This document shows, one piece after another, positions 1-7,085 of a stretch of 64,000 bases of DNA. Each line of letters starts with the position of its first letter. The stretch's first letter is position 1. Both the position numbers and the translations under genes were made by a program. The DNA lies in the NCBI GenBank assembly GCA_002127285.1, contig NFUW01000001.1:74057-138056 (forward strand). The letters are read 5' to 3'. Source of the DNA: Chitinophagaceae bacterium IBVUCB1. Its GTDB lineage: Bacteria > Bacteroidota > Bacteroidia > Chitinophagales > Chitinophagaceae. Under the pieces are notes generated by a model. That model saw nothing but the letters and a program-made list of their open reading frames with translations. It did not search any database and had not been told where the DNA came from.

Positions 1-452
1 AGAGTGTGCTAAAAACATTTGATTTGGTGATAGCATCCGTACATAGCAACCTGCAAATGACGCAGGAGCGTGCTATGGAGCGTGTGTTGGCAGCTATACG
101 TAATCCGTACACAACCATACTTGGACACCCGACTGGCAGGCTGCTACTAAGCAGAGAGGGTTATCCGTTGGATCATCAACTGATAATAGACGAATGTGTG
201 AAGCACAATGTGGTGATAGAAATTAACGCTCACCCCCGAAGATTAGACCTTGACTGGACATGGATTGAATACGCTATGCAGCAAGGTGCGCTTTTATCTA
301 TAGACCCCGATGCACACGTAATAGGTGGTTTTGACGATGTGTACTTTGGTGTAATGGCTGCACAAAAAGGCGGATTGACAGCAAAGCACAACCTCAGTAG
401 TTTTTCATTGAAGGAGTTTGAGGAACATTTGGCGAAAAAACTAAAACCATAG
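1..452 (+). CDS. PHP-domain C-terminus of a PolX-type protein (5' truncated by window edge)
   Basis: The reading frame is open to the first base, so only the last ~150 residues are present. Visible PHP metal-site motifs are VIASVHSN, LGHPTGRLLL, EINAHPRRLDLDW and DPDAH. These are the hallmark of the C-terminal PHP domain of bacterial family X DNA polymerases (PolX), which acts as a 3'-5' exonuclease or phosphoesterase in base-excision repair. The polymerase half would lie upstream of the window, so a free-standing PHP phosphoesterase cannot be excluded. The gene ends 38 bp before clpP on the same strand. Confidence 0.8.
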   Translation, partial: SVLKTFDLVIASVHSNLQMTQERAMERVLAAIRNPYTTILGHPTGRLLLSREGYPLDHQLIIDECVKHNVVIEINAHPRRLDLDWTWIEYAMQQGALLSIDPDAHVIGGFDDVYFGVMAAQKGGLTAKHNLSSFSLKEFEEHLAKKLKP

Positions 453-469
453 ACTATACTCCACCCCTT

Positions 470-492
470 ATACTTGTATGAAAAACAAGTAT
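470..492 (+). promoter_or_regulatory. Hairpin over the clpP start codon
   Basis: A perfect 7-bp inverted repeat, ATACTTG at 470-476 and CAAGTAT at 486-492, has a 9-nt A-rich loop. Its 3' arm includes the first two bases of the clpP ATG (491). In the mRNA it would partly hide the start codon, so it could regulate translation. It has no T run and is therefore not a convincing terminator for the upstream gene. Confidence 0.35.
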
Positions 493-1054
493 GGATATAG
501 TTACTGAACAGTATGCACGGGTTAGCAATATTGTGCAACGCAATTTGCTGCAGCAGCGCAAGGTTTTCCTTTGGGGGATGGTAGAGGATGAGAGTGCAAG
601 AACGATAGTAGAACAACTACACTATCTGTCTGCACAAGACGCAGCAAGCCCCATACATTTTTACATCAACAGCCCTGGTGGTGTGGTAACTGCCGGCAAT
701 GCGATTTATGATACCATGAACAGCATTGCAGCACCTGTATATACCTACTGTATGGGCTTTGCTGCGTCTATGGGTTCGGTATTACTGTCTGCGGGAGATA
801 AAGGTAACCGCTATATATACCCTACTGCCGAGGTGATGATACACCAACCCAGTATGGGTGGCTTTCAGGCAAGGGCAAAGGATATAGAAATACATGCGCA
901 GCAAATTGTAAAAGCACGGGAAATAAGTGCTACCATACTGGCAACCAATTGCGGCAAAGACATCCAAACCATTCTGCAAGATTTTGACCGCGATTATTGG
1001 ATGAATGCCGAAGAAGCCATTGCTTACGGCATTGTAGATAAGATGGCGGGCTAA
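491..1054 (+). CDS. clpP: ATP-dependent Clp protease proteolytic subunit
   Basis: This is a 187-residue ClpP-family serine protease, which assembles as a barrel and degrades proteins fed by a Clp ATPase. The catalytic triad is readable: Ser93 in FAASMGS, His118 in IHQP and Asp168 in DRDYW, aligned with E. coli Ser97/His122/Asp171. The oxyanion-loop motif SPGG is also present. It is slightly short for the family. No clpX or trigger-factor gene adjoins it, so it could be a second, stand-alone ClpP paralogue; that can only be settled with the whole genome. It converges on the MerR gene, overlapping it by four bases. Confidence 0.9.
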   Translation: MDIVTEQYARVSNIVQRNLLQQRKVFLWGMVEDESARTIVEQLHYLSAQDAASPIHFYINSPGGVVTAGNAIYDTMNSIAAPVYTYCMGFAASMGSVLLSAGDKGNRYIYPTAEVMIHQPSMGGFQARAKDIEIHAQQIVKAREISATILATNCGKDIQTILQDFDRDYWMNAEEAIAYGIVDKMAG

Positions 1055-1449
1055 GCAGCCTGCAGCATCTGCGGTAGCTCTATGATGTGGTTGGTGCGTT
1101 TTTCGTAGAGTGCCTGCCTTGCTTTGCTTAGCTGCATACGCAGGGCATGCAGGCGTTCTATCTCTTCGTCCACACCCGTTATTTTTATCTCTATCAGTTG
1201 CAGCAGTTTGGCTACATCCAGCACTTTGATGGATTGTAATACCAGCAACTCGCGTATTTCCTCGAGTGTAAAGCCGAGTGCTTTGTATTTGCGGATGGCA
1301 AGTAGCTGGTGCAGCACCTCATTGGGGTAGTCTTTGTAATTATTCTCTCTGCGCGCTTTACGGGGCAATACAATCAAGCCAATCTTCTCGTAATACCTGA
1401 TGGTATCGCGCGAAAAACCTGATAGTTTTGAGAGTTGACCTATGAGCAT
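1051..1449 (-). CDS. MerR-family transcriptional regulator
   Basis: 132 residues if read from the ATG at 1449. The N-terminus MLIGQLSKLSGFSRDTIRYY followed by EKIGLI is a classic MerR winged helix-turn-helix. The wing and the KALGFTLEEIRELL helix follow, then a long dimerisation coiled coil. No metal-binding cysteine cluster is seen in the C-terminal part, so the effector is unknown. The frame stays open upstream through a poly-C tract (four Pro codons) to a TTG at 1470, but that extension is low complexity and I prefer the ATG. The 13-base homopolymer sits immediately before this ATG, where the ribosome would load. Confidence 0.88.
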   Translation of the reverse strand: MLIGQLSKLSGFSRDTIRYYEKIGLIVLPRKARRENNYKDYPNEVLHQLLAIRKYKALGFTLEEIRELLVLQSIKVLDVAKLLQLIEIKITGVDEEIERLHALRMQLSKARQALYEKRTNHIIELPQMLQAA

Positions 1450-1462
1450 GGGGGGGGGGGGG
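1450..1462. repeat. Homopolymer tract of 13 G (C on the MerR coding strand)
   Basis: Thirteen consecutive G bases lie between the stop codon of the Imm63-type gene (ending 1471) and the MerR ATG (1449). This is far longer than expected in DNA of this composition. Tracts of this kind are prone to slipped-strand length changes, and their position in front of a regulator gene could alter its translation. Sequencing error in tract length is possible. Confidence 0.85.
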
Positions 1463-1470
1463 TATGTCAA

Positions 1471-1860
1471 TTAATATGACAGCTTATTTTTCTCTTGATT
1501 AAACCTATCATGAAATTCTTTTGACAGAACTTTTAATAAATCAAGCTGTTTAATAAGTAATCGTTTTCTGAAATCTCCGTCAGTTTTTAGGCTCCCTTGT
1601 TCTAAATTAATAGCCATAGAAAATGTTACAGTTTTAAAAACATAATACATAAGGTCTTGCAAATTTGTGGCTATTTTAAAATCTAATATCTGACCTCTTT
1701 CCTTAGTAATTAATCTGAATGTTTGAAAATATTTACCTTCTATTATTATATACTGCCCCTCAACATTTTCGTTATCAACCAATGGCAATAACGATAATGG
1801 AGCATCTATAAGTTTAGCCATAGCCATCATCATTTCAATAACATCATGGTTAGTAATCAC
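1471..1860 (-). CDS. Imm63-family immunity protein (orphan)
   Basis: 129 residues from a GTG at 1860. The pattern LIDAPLSLLP, then YIIIEGKYFQ, KERG, and the run DLMYYVF-TVTFSMA followed by DFRKRLLIKQLDLL, matches my memory of the Imm63 immunity-protein family of polymorphic toxin systems. No toxin gene is adjacent. An ATG at 1920 gives a longer frame, but its first ~17 codons run through the terminator hairpin at 1874-1899. The GTG start gives the family-typical N-terminus of about 17 residues before LIDAP and avoids this; an ATG at 1833 is the other option. It ends 21 bp before the MerR start, so the two may be cotranscribed. Confidence 0.65.
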   Translation of the reverse strand: MITNHDVIEMMMAMAKLIDAPLSLLPLVDNENVEGQYIIIEGKYFQTFRLITKERGQILDFKIATNLQDLMYYVFKTVTFSMAINLEQGSLKTDGDFRKRLLIKQLDLLKVLSKEFHDRFNQEKNKLSY

Positions 1861-1873
1861 AATTAAATCTAAT

Positions 1874-1899
1874 AAAAAAGCCGCTACAGAAGTAGCGGC
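1874..1899 (-). terminator. Rho-independent terminator after the DUF2442 gene
   Basis: On the minus strand a perfect 8-bp stem, GCCGCTAC / GTAGCGGC, with loop TTCT is followed by six T. It lies 10 bp beyond the DUF2442 stop codon and therefore separates that cassette from the Imm63-type gene. Confidence 0.85.
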
Positions 1900-1909
1900 G
1901 GTATTAAAA

Positions 1910-2209
1910 TCAGGCAGCAATGTTTCGTTTCAATTCTTCCTGCAAAAAACCTTTCAGGCTTAAATCCTCGTCTAGCAATGGCCAATGTACACCTGTACCA
2001 TCCGCTATCAATTCGTATTGTTGTAACGCTTGTGTGCTTGCTTGGCTTAGGGCTTTGAAAGTTGATATGGCAAAACGTAATACAGCTTTTGTATTCAGCA
2101 ATACTATCATCACATCCTGCTCTTTATGAAAATCAATCGCCTCTATTCTGATATTTTGCTCAAATATCAGTTGTTCAATAGCATCATAACGATTACCCGA
2201 AGTACTCAT
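1910..2209 (-). CDS. DUF2442 domain protein, partner of DUF4160
   Basis: About 99 residues from the ATG at 2209; a further ATG at 2236 and a TTG at 2245 are possible. The C-terminal pattern YELIADGTGVHWP-LDEDLSLKGFL is typical of DUF2442. DUF2442 genes often sit directly after DUF4160 genes, as here, and the pair is regarded as a putative toxin-antitoxin-like or small accessory module. Its biochemical function is not established. The start overlaps the end of the DUF4160 gene by 17 bases, indicating tight coupling. Confidence 0.75.
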   Translation of the reverse strand: MSTSGNRYDAIEQLIFEQNIRIEAIDFHKEQDVMIVLLNTKAVLRFAISTFKALSQASTQALQQYELIADGTGVHWPLLDEDLSLKGFLQEELKRNIAA

Positions 2210-2429
2210 ACCATTTTGTTTTAAATGCTTCAGCATGTTCAGCAACTATTTCCATAATTTGCTTTACCTCACCATTTGTAAAGCCATGAAAGTAGCTAAC
2301 GTCTATTGTTGGTTCAATCCATACTTTGCCATATCCGCTACCTTTCTTTATATGCACATGAGCAGGCTCATTGTTTTCATTACTATAAAAGAAAAACCTA
2401 AACCCATATAGCAATAGAAGCGTTGGCAT
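2193..2429 (-). CDS. DUF4160 domain protein
   Basis: 78 residues from the ATG at 2429 (a TTG three codons upstream is less likely). MPTLLLLYGFRFFFYSNENN followed by EPAHVHI and the C-terminal W-EYFG are the DUF4160 signature. The first gene of a two-gene unit with DUF2442, it is a small protein whose activity is unknown to me. The conserved His pair in EPAHVH suggests a metal or catalytic site, but that is inference. Confidence 0.8.
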   Translation of the reverse strand: MPTLLLLYGFRFFFYSNENNEPAHVHIKKGSGYGKVWIEPTIDVSYFHGFTNGEVKQIMEIVAEHAEAFKTKWYEYFG

Positions 2430-2488
2430 GTATATCAAATATATGACAATATTTATTATTGTCCATTTTTCAACAGTCTATCATTACA

Positions 2489-2517
2489 TAAAAAGCCGCT
2501 ACAATATGCAGCGGCTT
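2489..2517 (-). terminator. Hairpin terminator downstream of the thiolase gene
   Basis: An 8-bp inverted repeat, AAGCCGCT at 2493-2500 and AGCGGCTT at 2510-2517, has a 9-nt loop. On the minus strand it is followed by a T-rich stretch. It shares the 13-mer AAAAAGCCGCTAC with the terminator at 1874-1899, so the DUF4160-DUF2442 cassette is bracketed by two near-identical terminator sequences. Confidence 0.65.
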
Positions 2518-2550
2518 AGTATATCACCTATTTGACTTATCAACCAATTA

Positions 2551-2598
2551 ACTAATCAACTAGTTAACCAAATAACTAATCAACCAGTCAACCAAACT
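2551..2598. repeat. Tandem 24-bp repeat next to the thiolase stop codon
   Basis: Two adjacent 24-bp copies start with ACTAATCAAC (2551-2574 and 2575-2598) and differ at a few positions. A decayed partial copy lies before them (2536-2550). The last copy runs into the thiolase stop codon. Function unknown. Confidence 0.7.
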
Positions 2599-3775
2599 AC
2601 AAACGCTCTATCACTACCGAGCTACCACCACCACCGCCGTTGCAGATGCCTACAGCACCGTACTTAGCGTTTTTCTGGTTCAGTACGCTAATGAGTGTTA
2701 CCAATATGCGCGCGCCACTTGCACCCAGCGGGTGTCCTAATGCTACAGCACCACCGTTTACATTCACCTGTTCGGGTTTCAGGTTCATGCGCTGGCTGTT
2801 TACGATGCCTACTACGGCAAACGCTTCATTCAGTTCAAAGTATTCGATGTCTTCCATCTTCAGTCCTGCTTTGGCTACCGCTTTGGGTACTACTACAGAT
2901 GGTGTAGTGGTAAACCATTCGGGTGCCTGCTCTGCATCTGCATAGCCCTTAATCTTAGCCAGCGGTTTAATGCCTAATGCTTCCGCTTTTTCTTTGCTCA
3001 TCAGTATCAGCGCGGCTGCACCATCGTTCATGGTACTGCTGTTGGCTGCTGTTACGCTGCCATCTTTTACAAATGCCGATTTCAGTTCGGGTATTTTTTC
3101 AAACTTCACATTCCAAGGCTCTTCGTCTTTGGCAAAGAGTACAGGCTCTCCTTTTTTGCTTGGTATGCTGATGGGTACTATCTCGTTATCAAAACGACCC
3201 TCGTTCCATGCGGCTTGGCTGCGCTTATAGCTTTCTATCGCAAATTCATCCTGCGCCTCACGGCTGATGTTGCATTCCTTTGCACACATTTCTGCCGCAT
3301 TGCCCATCATGTAGTTGTGATACACATCCAGCAAGCCATCTTTTACAATACCGTCCGTCAGGTTTACGTTGCCGTATTTATTGCCCCAACGCATATGCTC
3401 GCTGTAAAAAGGCACATTGCTCATGCTTTCCATACCGCCTGCTATTACCACATCCGCATCGCCCAGCATAATGGCTTGTGCACCCTGCATCACGGCTTTC
3501 ATACCGCTTGCGCATACTTTGTTTACGGTAGTGCATGGCACATTATCGGGCACACCTGCAAAGCGTGCAGCCTGCCGTGCAGGTGCCTGCCCCAGATTTG
3601 CCTGCATTACGCAGCCCATCAATACTTCGTTTACCTCGGCGGGGTTCAGCCCTATTCTGTCGAGCGCACCTTTGATGGCGAACGAACCGAGTTGGGTAGC
3701 CGAGAAACCTTTTAACGTACCACCCCATGCGCCCATTGCCGTGCGCACAGCCGATACGATATACACTTCTTTCAT
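2597..3775 (-). CDS. Acetyl-CoA C-acetyltransferase (thiolase)
   Basis: 392 residues from the ATG at 3775 (MKEVYIVSAVRTAMG), a better start than the codon nine residues earlier. It is a thiolase of the acetoacetyl-CoA / beta-ketothiolase type, condensing two acetyl-CoA or cleaving 3-ketoacyl-CoA. The acylated Cys88 lies in VNKVCASGMK, the His in NGGAVALGHPLGASGAR and the second Cys in GICNGGGGGSS. Full length for the family. It is a monocistronic gene with its own promoter (3800-3829). No other beta-oxidation or ketone-body gene adjoins it, so the physiological direction cannot be told. Confidence 0.93.
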   Translation of the reverse strand: MKEVYIVSAVRTAMGAWGGTLKGFSATQLGSFAIKGALDRIGLNPAEVNEVLMGCVMQANLGQAPARQAARFAGVPDNVPCTTVNKVCASGMKAVMQGAQAIMLGDADVVIAGGMESMSNVPFYSEHMRWGNKYGNVNLTDGIVKDGLLDVYHNYMMGNAAEMCAKECNISREAQDEFAIESYKRSQAAWNEGRFDNEIVPISIPSKKGEPVLFAKDEEPWNVKFEKIPELKSAFVKDGSVTAANSSTMNDGAAALILMSKEKAEALGIKPLAKIKGYADAEQAPEWFTTTPSVVVPKAVAKAGLKMEDIEYFELNEAFAVVGIVNSQRMNLKPEQVNVNGGAVALGHPLGASGARILVTLISVLNQKNAKYGAVGICNGGGGGSSVVIERL

Positions 3776-3799
3776 AAAAGAAAAATTTTTAAAGACCGC

Positions 3800-3829
3800 C
3801 AAAGCTACTGAAAAAATAGACTTATCAAA
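3800..3829 (-). promoter_or_regulatory. Bacteroidota-type promoter for the thiolase gene
   Basis: On the minus strand TAGCTTTG (3807-3800) fits the phylum's -7 element TAnnTTTG. TTTG at 3829-3826 fits the -33 element, 18 bp away. It lies 25 bp before the ATG at 3775. Confidence 0.6.
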
Positions 3830-3990
3830 GCGGGGCTATAGGTAGCGGTTATGGGCTTATACCTATTAGTTTTATTGCGTATAAATGCTGTTAATCCGCC
3901 GTTAAAACGAAAATCCGTTAACAACACCTGAATGATGTTTTATATATTTTTGAATTCACTCATTACAATAAAATCTCATTACACGGCACA

Positions 3991-4821
3991 ATGAAGCGGA
4001 TGATATGCAGGGTACTGGTTTTGCTGCTGTTGGTTAGCACACATAACTTATCCTTTGCCGGTGAAATAAAAAGCACTGTTGCCGACAGGCATATAGAAGA
4101 AGTGTACCATGCTATATGCGCCAACGGGCAATCGCTGCCCTCTTTTCAGGTATTTGAAAAAGCGTATCGTGGTTATCTGAATCTGCAATCTGCTGGCAAG
4201 CTGAATGGAGAAAAACAAATACTCACTATTTGCGACCTCTCCTTATCTGCCAATGAAAACCGTATGTGGATAATAGACCTTGCCGCAGGAAAGGTATTGC
4301 TGCATACGCTGGTAGCGCACGGGCAAGGAAGCGGTGAGGAGTATGCCGTTAAGTTCTCTAACAAAATGAATTCTCACCAAACCAGCCTCGGATTTTATGT
4401 TACAGGCAATACCTACACGGGCGACCACGGGCGTTCTTTGTACCTGCATGGTGTGGACAGGGGCTTTAATAATATGGCGTACGAGCGCGCCATTGTGGTA
4501 CATGGTGCAGACTATGTGTCTAAAGATTTTATTTGCGATAACGAAAGGCTGGGGCGTAGTTGGGGTTGCCCCGCAGTACCCAAGCAGCAGTCTGATGTTG
4601 TTATTAACCACATTAAAGACAGCACCTGTTTGTTTATATACTACCCGCAGCAGCGATATTTAAAATCGTCTGTTTGGCTTAATAAGCGCATCAATAACCT
4701 GCCTGCAAATGCAACAGAGCCTTTTGCCATCAAGCCGCAGCGAAAGATTGTGTATGAATACAGCCCTAAGCTGCAAGCCATGATAAAGCAAGTGCCCATC
4801 ATCAGGCTGCCATTATTGTAG
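3991..4821 (+). CDS. Secreted murein L,D-transpeptidase-like protein (YkuD_2 type)
   Basis: 276 residues with a signal peptide ending near SFAG (residue 24). The central part fits the 'murein L,D-transpeptidase catalytic domain' family. IVVHGADYVS supplies His171 and GRSWGCPAV the nucleophile Cys193. Likely role: forming or trimming meso-DAP crosslinks in the periplasmic peptidoglycan, or attaching proteins to it. The gene is solitary, with a ~200-bp AT-rich upstream region. Its last 9 bases overlap the end of a second, unrelated-type L,D-transpeptidase on the other strand. Confidence 0.82.
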   Translation: MKRMICRVLVLLLLVSTHNLSFAGEIKSTVADRHIEEVYHAICANGQSLPSFQVFEKAYRGYLNLQSAGKLNGEKQILTICDLSLSANENRMWIIDLAAGKVLLHTLVAHGQGSGEEYAVKFSNKMNSHQTSLGFYVTGNTYTGDHGRSLYLHGVDRGFNNMAYERAIVVHGADYVSKDFICDNERLGRSWGCPAVPKQQSDVVINHIKDSTCLFIYYPQQRYLKSSVWLNKRINNLPANATEPFAIKPQRKIVYEYSPKLQAMIKQVPIIRLPLL

Positions 4822-6501
4822 CAATGATTTTAATTTCCTGTCGCGCTTGTACACATCCGTCAGCAGGCGTATTTGTGTACCCGTTGTATCTTCAAAAGCC
4901 GTGAGGTAAACAATGTGTACGGGTATCTTGTTTTTCAATACTTCGTACCTTGTTTTTTTAGTGGTTATCACCGAGTCTATTCTTGATATAGGGTAGCGTT
5001 TTCCCTCTTGTTCCGTCAGTATAAACTCTGCCAGTTCTTTTGGCTTTTGTACCCGTACACAGCCCGAACTCAGGAAGCGGTCGTTCTTTCCAAAGTCCTC
5101 ACGGTGAGGTGTATCATGCAGATAAATATCCCACTTATTGGGCAGGTTGAATTTTACATACCCTAACGCATTGTCATCACCCGGATCTTGACGAAATACA
5201 TAACGCTTGTAATTATTACTGTTTACATTCGCTGCACTCACTCGGTTGCCTTTCAGGTCATATACTTTCAACCCTTTTTTATTGAGATAGGCTTGCCCGC
5301 TGCGCGCCATGCCGGGCAATACATCTTTCTTCATAATAGTAGGCGGTACGCCCCATGGCGGGTTGATGACCACGTTCGCCATATTTGCATTCAGGCTGGG
5401 TGTCTGGCGTAGTGTTTTGCCTACCACTACTTCCATGTGCATAGCGTTTTCTTCGTTTATACGGAAAAACAGTTCCAGCAACGGAATATTAACAATGATG
5501 TATTTTTGTTCGGGTACTTGCTGCATCCAGCGCAGGCGTTCCATGTTTACTGCCAGTCGTGCCGTCAGACTGTCAATAGGTGCTTTCAGATAGGCTTGTG
5601 TCAGGCTGTCTTTTTTACGGTGTGTTGTTATTCCTAAGTAATACTGGTACGATTTCAGCATACCGCTGTTCACGGCTATACTATCAGGCACTATTGCCTG
5701 CCATGGCAGTTCTGCGGTTATAATTGCATTGCGTATGCTATCTGTAAAGCCCCCACTGTTGGCTGCTTGCTTGGCATACAGGTAATTACTATCGGCTGCT
5801 AAAGCCCTGTATTTCTTCATCGCATCCCGCAGCAGGGTGTAGGTTTTATATCTGCTTCTGAAGCTATCGAGCGACGGGTAATCAGCATCTGCCCTGCCCA
5901 ATGCAGCCAGCATACTATATGGCTGCCATACTGAGTCATTGGCATGAAACCAAAGCGAGTCGGCTTTTTTCGGCACAATAGCACCCAAGAACAAATCGCG
6001 CGCGGCTTGCAGATAACTTTGCGTACAGAGCGTATCAAAGTTCAGTACAAAATCTTCGTTCACCGTTTTTGATTGCTGATACTGCCCTAATAATCGTTTC
6101 AGTAATCCTACCCGATATCTTGCGGTGTCCAGCCCATCGTGCTGTATATCTTCCAACTCTTGCAGCAAGCCTGTTACATAACTCACATCACCGTTTTCCG
6201 TCAGCCATATCGGGAAATAATCTTCGTCGGCATAGGCTTTAGCCATTGCCCTGCTCACATCATATACTTTACCTTTTGCAAAAAGGCTGTCATCTACTCC
6301 CCTGCCCGACATTAGATTGTCTAACAAATCAGCAGCATCCGCTTCGTTGAATTTTGATTCCTGTACTGTGGCTTCTTTTGCCTGCGCGTGTTTACTGGCT
6401 TTCCGCTCTTTGCGGGAACGGCACGAACTGACTGTTGATACAGCAAATACAGCAAGAATGAATAATACGAGATAGTTGTTGGGGCGTTTGACGACTTCCA
6501 T
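4813..6501 (-). CDS. L,D-transpeptidase, YcbB/LdtD-like lipoprotein
   Basis: 562 residues. The N-terminus has a hydrophobic stretch and lipobox VSSC27, so the mature protein is probably a membrane-anchored lipoprotein. Residues ~60-300 resemble the scaffold domain of YcbB-type enzymes. The YkuD domain follows, with MERLRWMQ, INPPWGVPPTI, His462 in IYLHDTP and the catalytic Cys481 in LSSGCVRV. These enzymes make 3-3 crosslinks in peptidoglycan and cause beta-lactam tolerance in other bacteria. It converges on the preceding gene with a 9-bp overlap, so the pair may be coexpressed only by chance, but the shared function is notable. Confidence 0.9.
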   Translation of the reverse strand: MEVVKRPNNYLVLFILAVFAVSTVSSCRSRKERKASKHAQAKEATVQESKFNEADAADLLDNLMSGRGVDDSLFAKGKVYDVSRAMAKAYADEDYFPIWLTENGDVSYVTGLLQELEDIQHDGLDTARYRVGLLKRLLGQYQQSKTVNEDFVLNFDTLCTQSYLQAARDLFLGAIVPKKADSLWFHANDSVWQPYSMLAALGRADADYPSLDSFRSRYKTYTLLRDAMKKYRALAADSNYLYAKQAANSGGFTDSIRNAIITAELPWQAIVPDSIAVNSGMLKSYQYYLGITTHRKKDSLTQAYLKAPIDSLTARLAVNMERLRWMQQVPEQKYIIVNIPLLELFFRINEENAMHMEVVVGKTLRQTPSLNANMANVVINPPWGVPPTIMKKDVLPGMARSGQAYLNKKGLKVYDLKGNRVSAANVNSNNYKRYVFRQDPGDDNALGYVKFNLPNKWDIYLHDTPHREDFGKNDRFLSSGCVRVQKPKELAEFILTEQEGKRYPISRIDSVITTKKTRYEVLKNKIPVHIVYLTAFEDTTGTQIRLLTDVYKRDRKLKSLLQ

Positions 6502-6556
6502 GAAAGGTATGCGATGTATTTTACAGGGTAATGATACAAAAACCGTTCCCGATTTT

Positions 6557-6901
6557 CTAACCTAATAATTCCTTAACGGGATCCCAGAACAAGGTATCAA
6601 AATCCACTACTTTATCGTCCACTACCCTGATGCCTTCTTTGCGCAGCAATTGTTCCATTTTTTCGGGCGGGGTAAAGTGGTGCTTACCTGTTAGCAATCC
6701 ATTTCGGTTTACTACCCTATGCGCAGGCACAGCAGGCTTCATGTTTTTACAGGCATTCATAGCATAACCCACCATCCGCGCTCCCGACTTTACACCAATG
6801 GCAGCCGCTATAGCACCATACGATGTTACCCTGCCTTTGGGTATGGCACGCGCCACATCATATATCACATCATAGATGCTCTGCTCAGTTGCTTTGGCCA
6901 T
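6557..6901 (-). CDS. Alkyltransferase-like (ATL) protein, MGMT family
   Basis: 114 residues. The MGMT DNA-binding fold is clear: IPKGRVTSYGAIA, GARMVGYAM and the active-site loop PAHRVVNRNG. The alkyl-acceptor Cys of PCHRV is replaced by Ala, so it cannot perform the suicide transfer. ATL proteins bind O6-alkylguanine and flag it for nucleotide-excision repair; that role is inferred from the family. Last gene of a three-gene minus-strand unit, its start overlaps the DUF5522 gene by 17 bases. Confidence 0.9.
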   Translation of the reverse strand: MAKATEQSIYDVIYDVARAIPKGRVTSYGAIAAAIGVKSGARMVGYAMNACKNMKPAVPAHRVVNRNGLLTGKHHFTPPEKMEQLLRKEGIRVVDDKVVDFDTLFWDPVKELLG

Positions 6902-7085
6902 GCTGTTGTCTCTTTTCTAAAAGGCGTTGCCGTTTTTCGGGGTTATCCACATTTATATATTCGTAGGGGCAGCAAAGGCAACCCTTACCGCAACAATACC
7001 CGCGTTCCAGATGATATTTCTCTGAAAACACCAAACGTCCGTCGGGTAGTTTATAATAATCTTCGCCCTCAATCAACTGCTTCAT
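6885..7085 (-). CDS. DUF5522-type small Cys-rich protein
   Basis: 66 residues from the ATG at 7085; the longer open frame upstream is trmB read in another frame. The pattern LPDGRLVFSEKYHLERGYCC followed by GKGCLCCPY identifies the DUF5522 family. Clustered cysteines (CC-C-CC) suggest a small metal-binding protein, possibly zinc. Function unknown. It overlaps both neighbours by 17 bases, so translation is coupled to trmB and to the alkyltransferase-like gene. Confidence 0.8.
   Translation of the reverse strand: MKQLIEGEDYYKLPDGRLVFSEKYHLERGYCCGKGCLCCPYEYINVDNPEKRQRLLEKRQQHGQSN

Noticed and set aside
1450-1470. N-terminal extension of the MerR protein through the poly-C tract from TTG 1470
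   Set aside because: The extension would be Thr-Tyr-Pro4, coded by a homopolymer; the HTH begins at the downstream ATG as in the family.
3215-3715. 166-residue plus-strand open frame within the thiolase
   Set aside because: Antisense shadow of a conserved enzyme; no motif and no start context.
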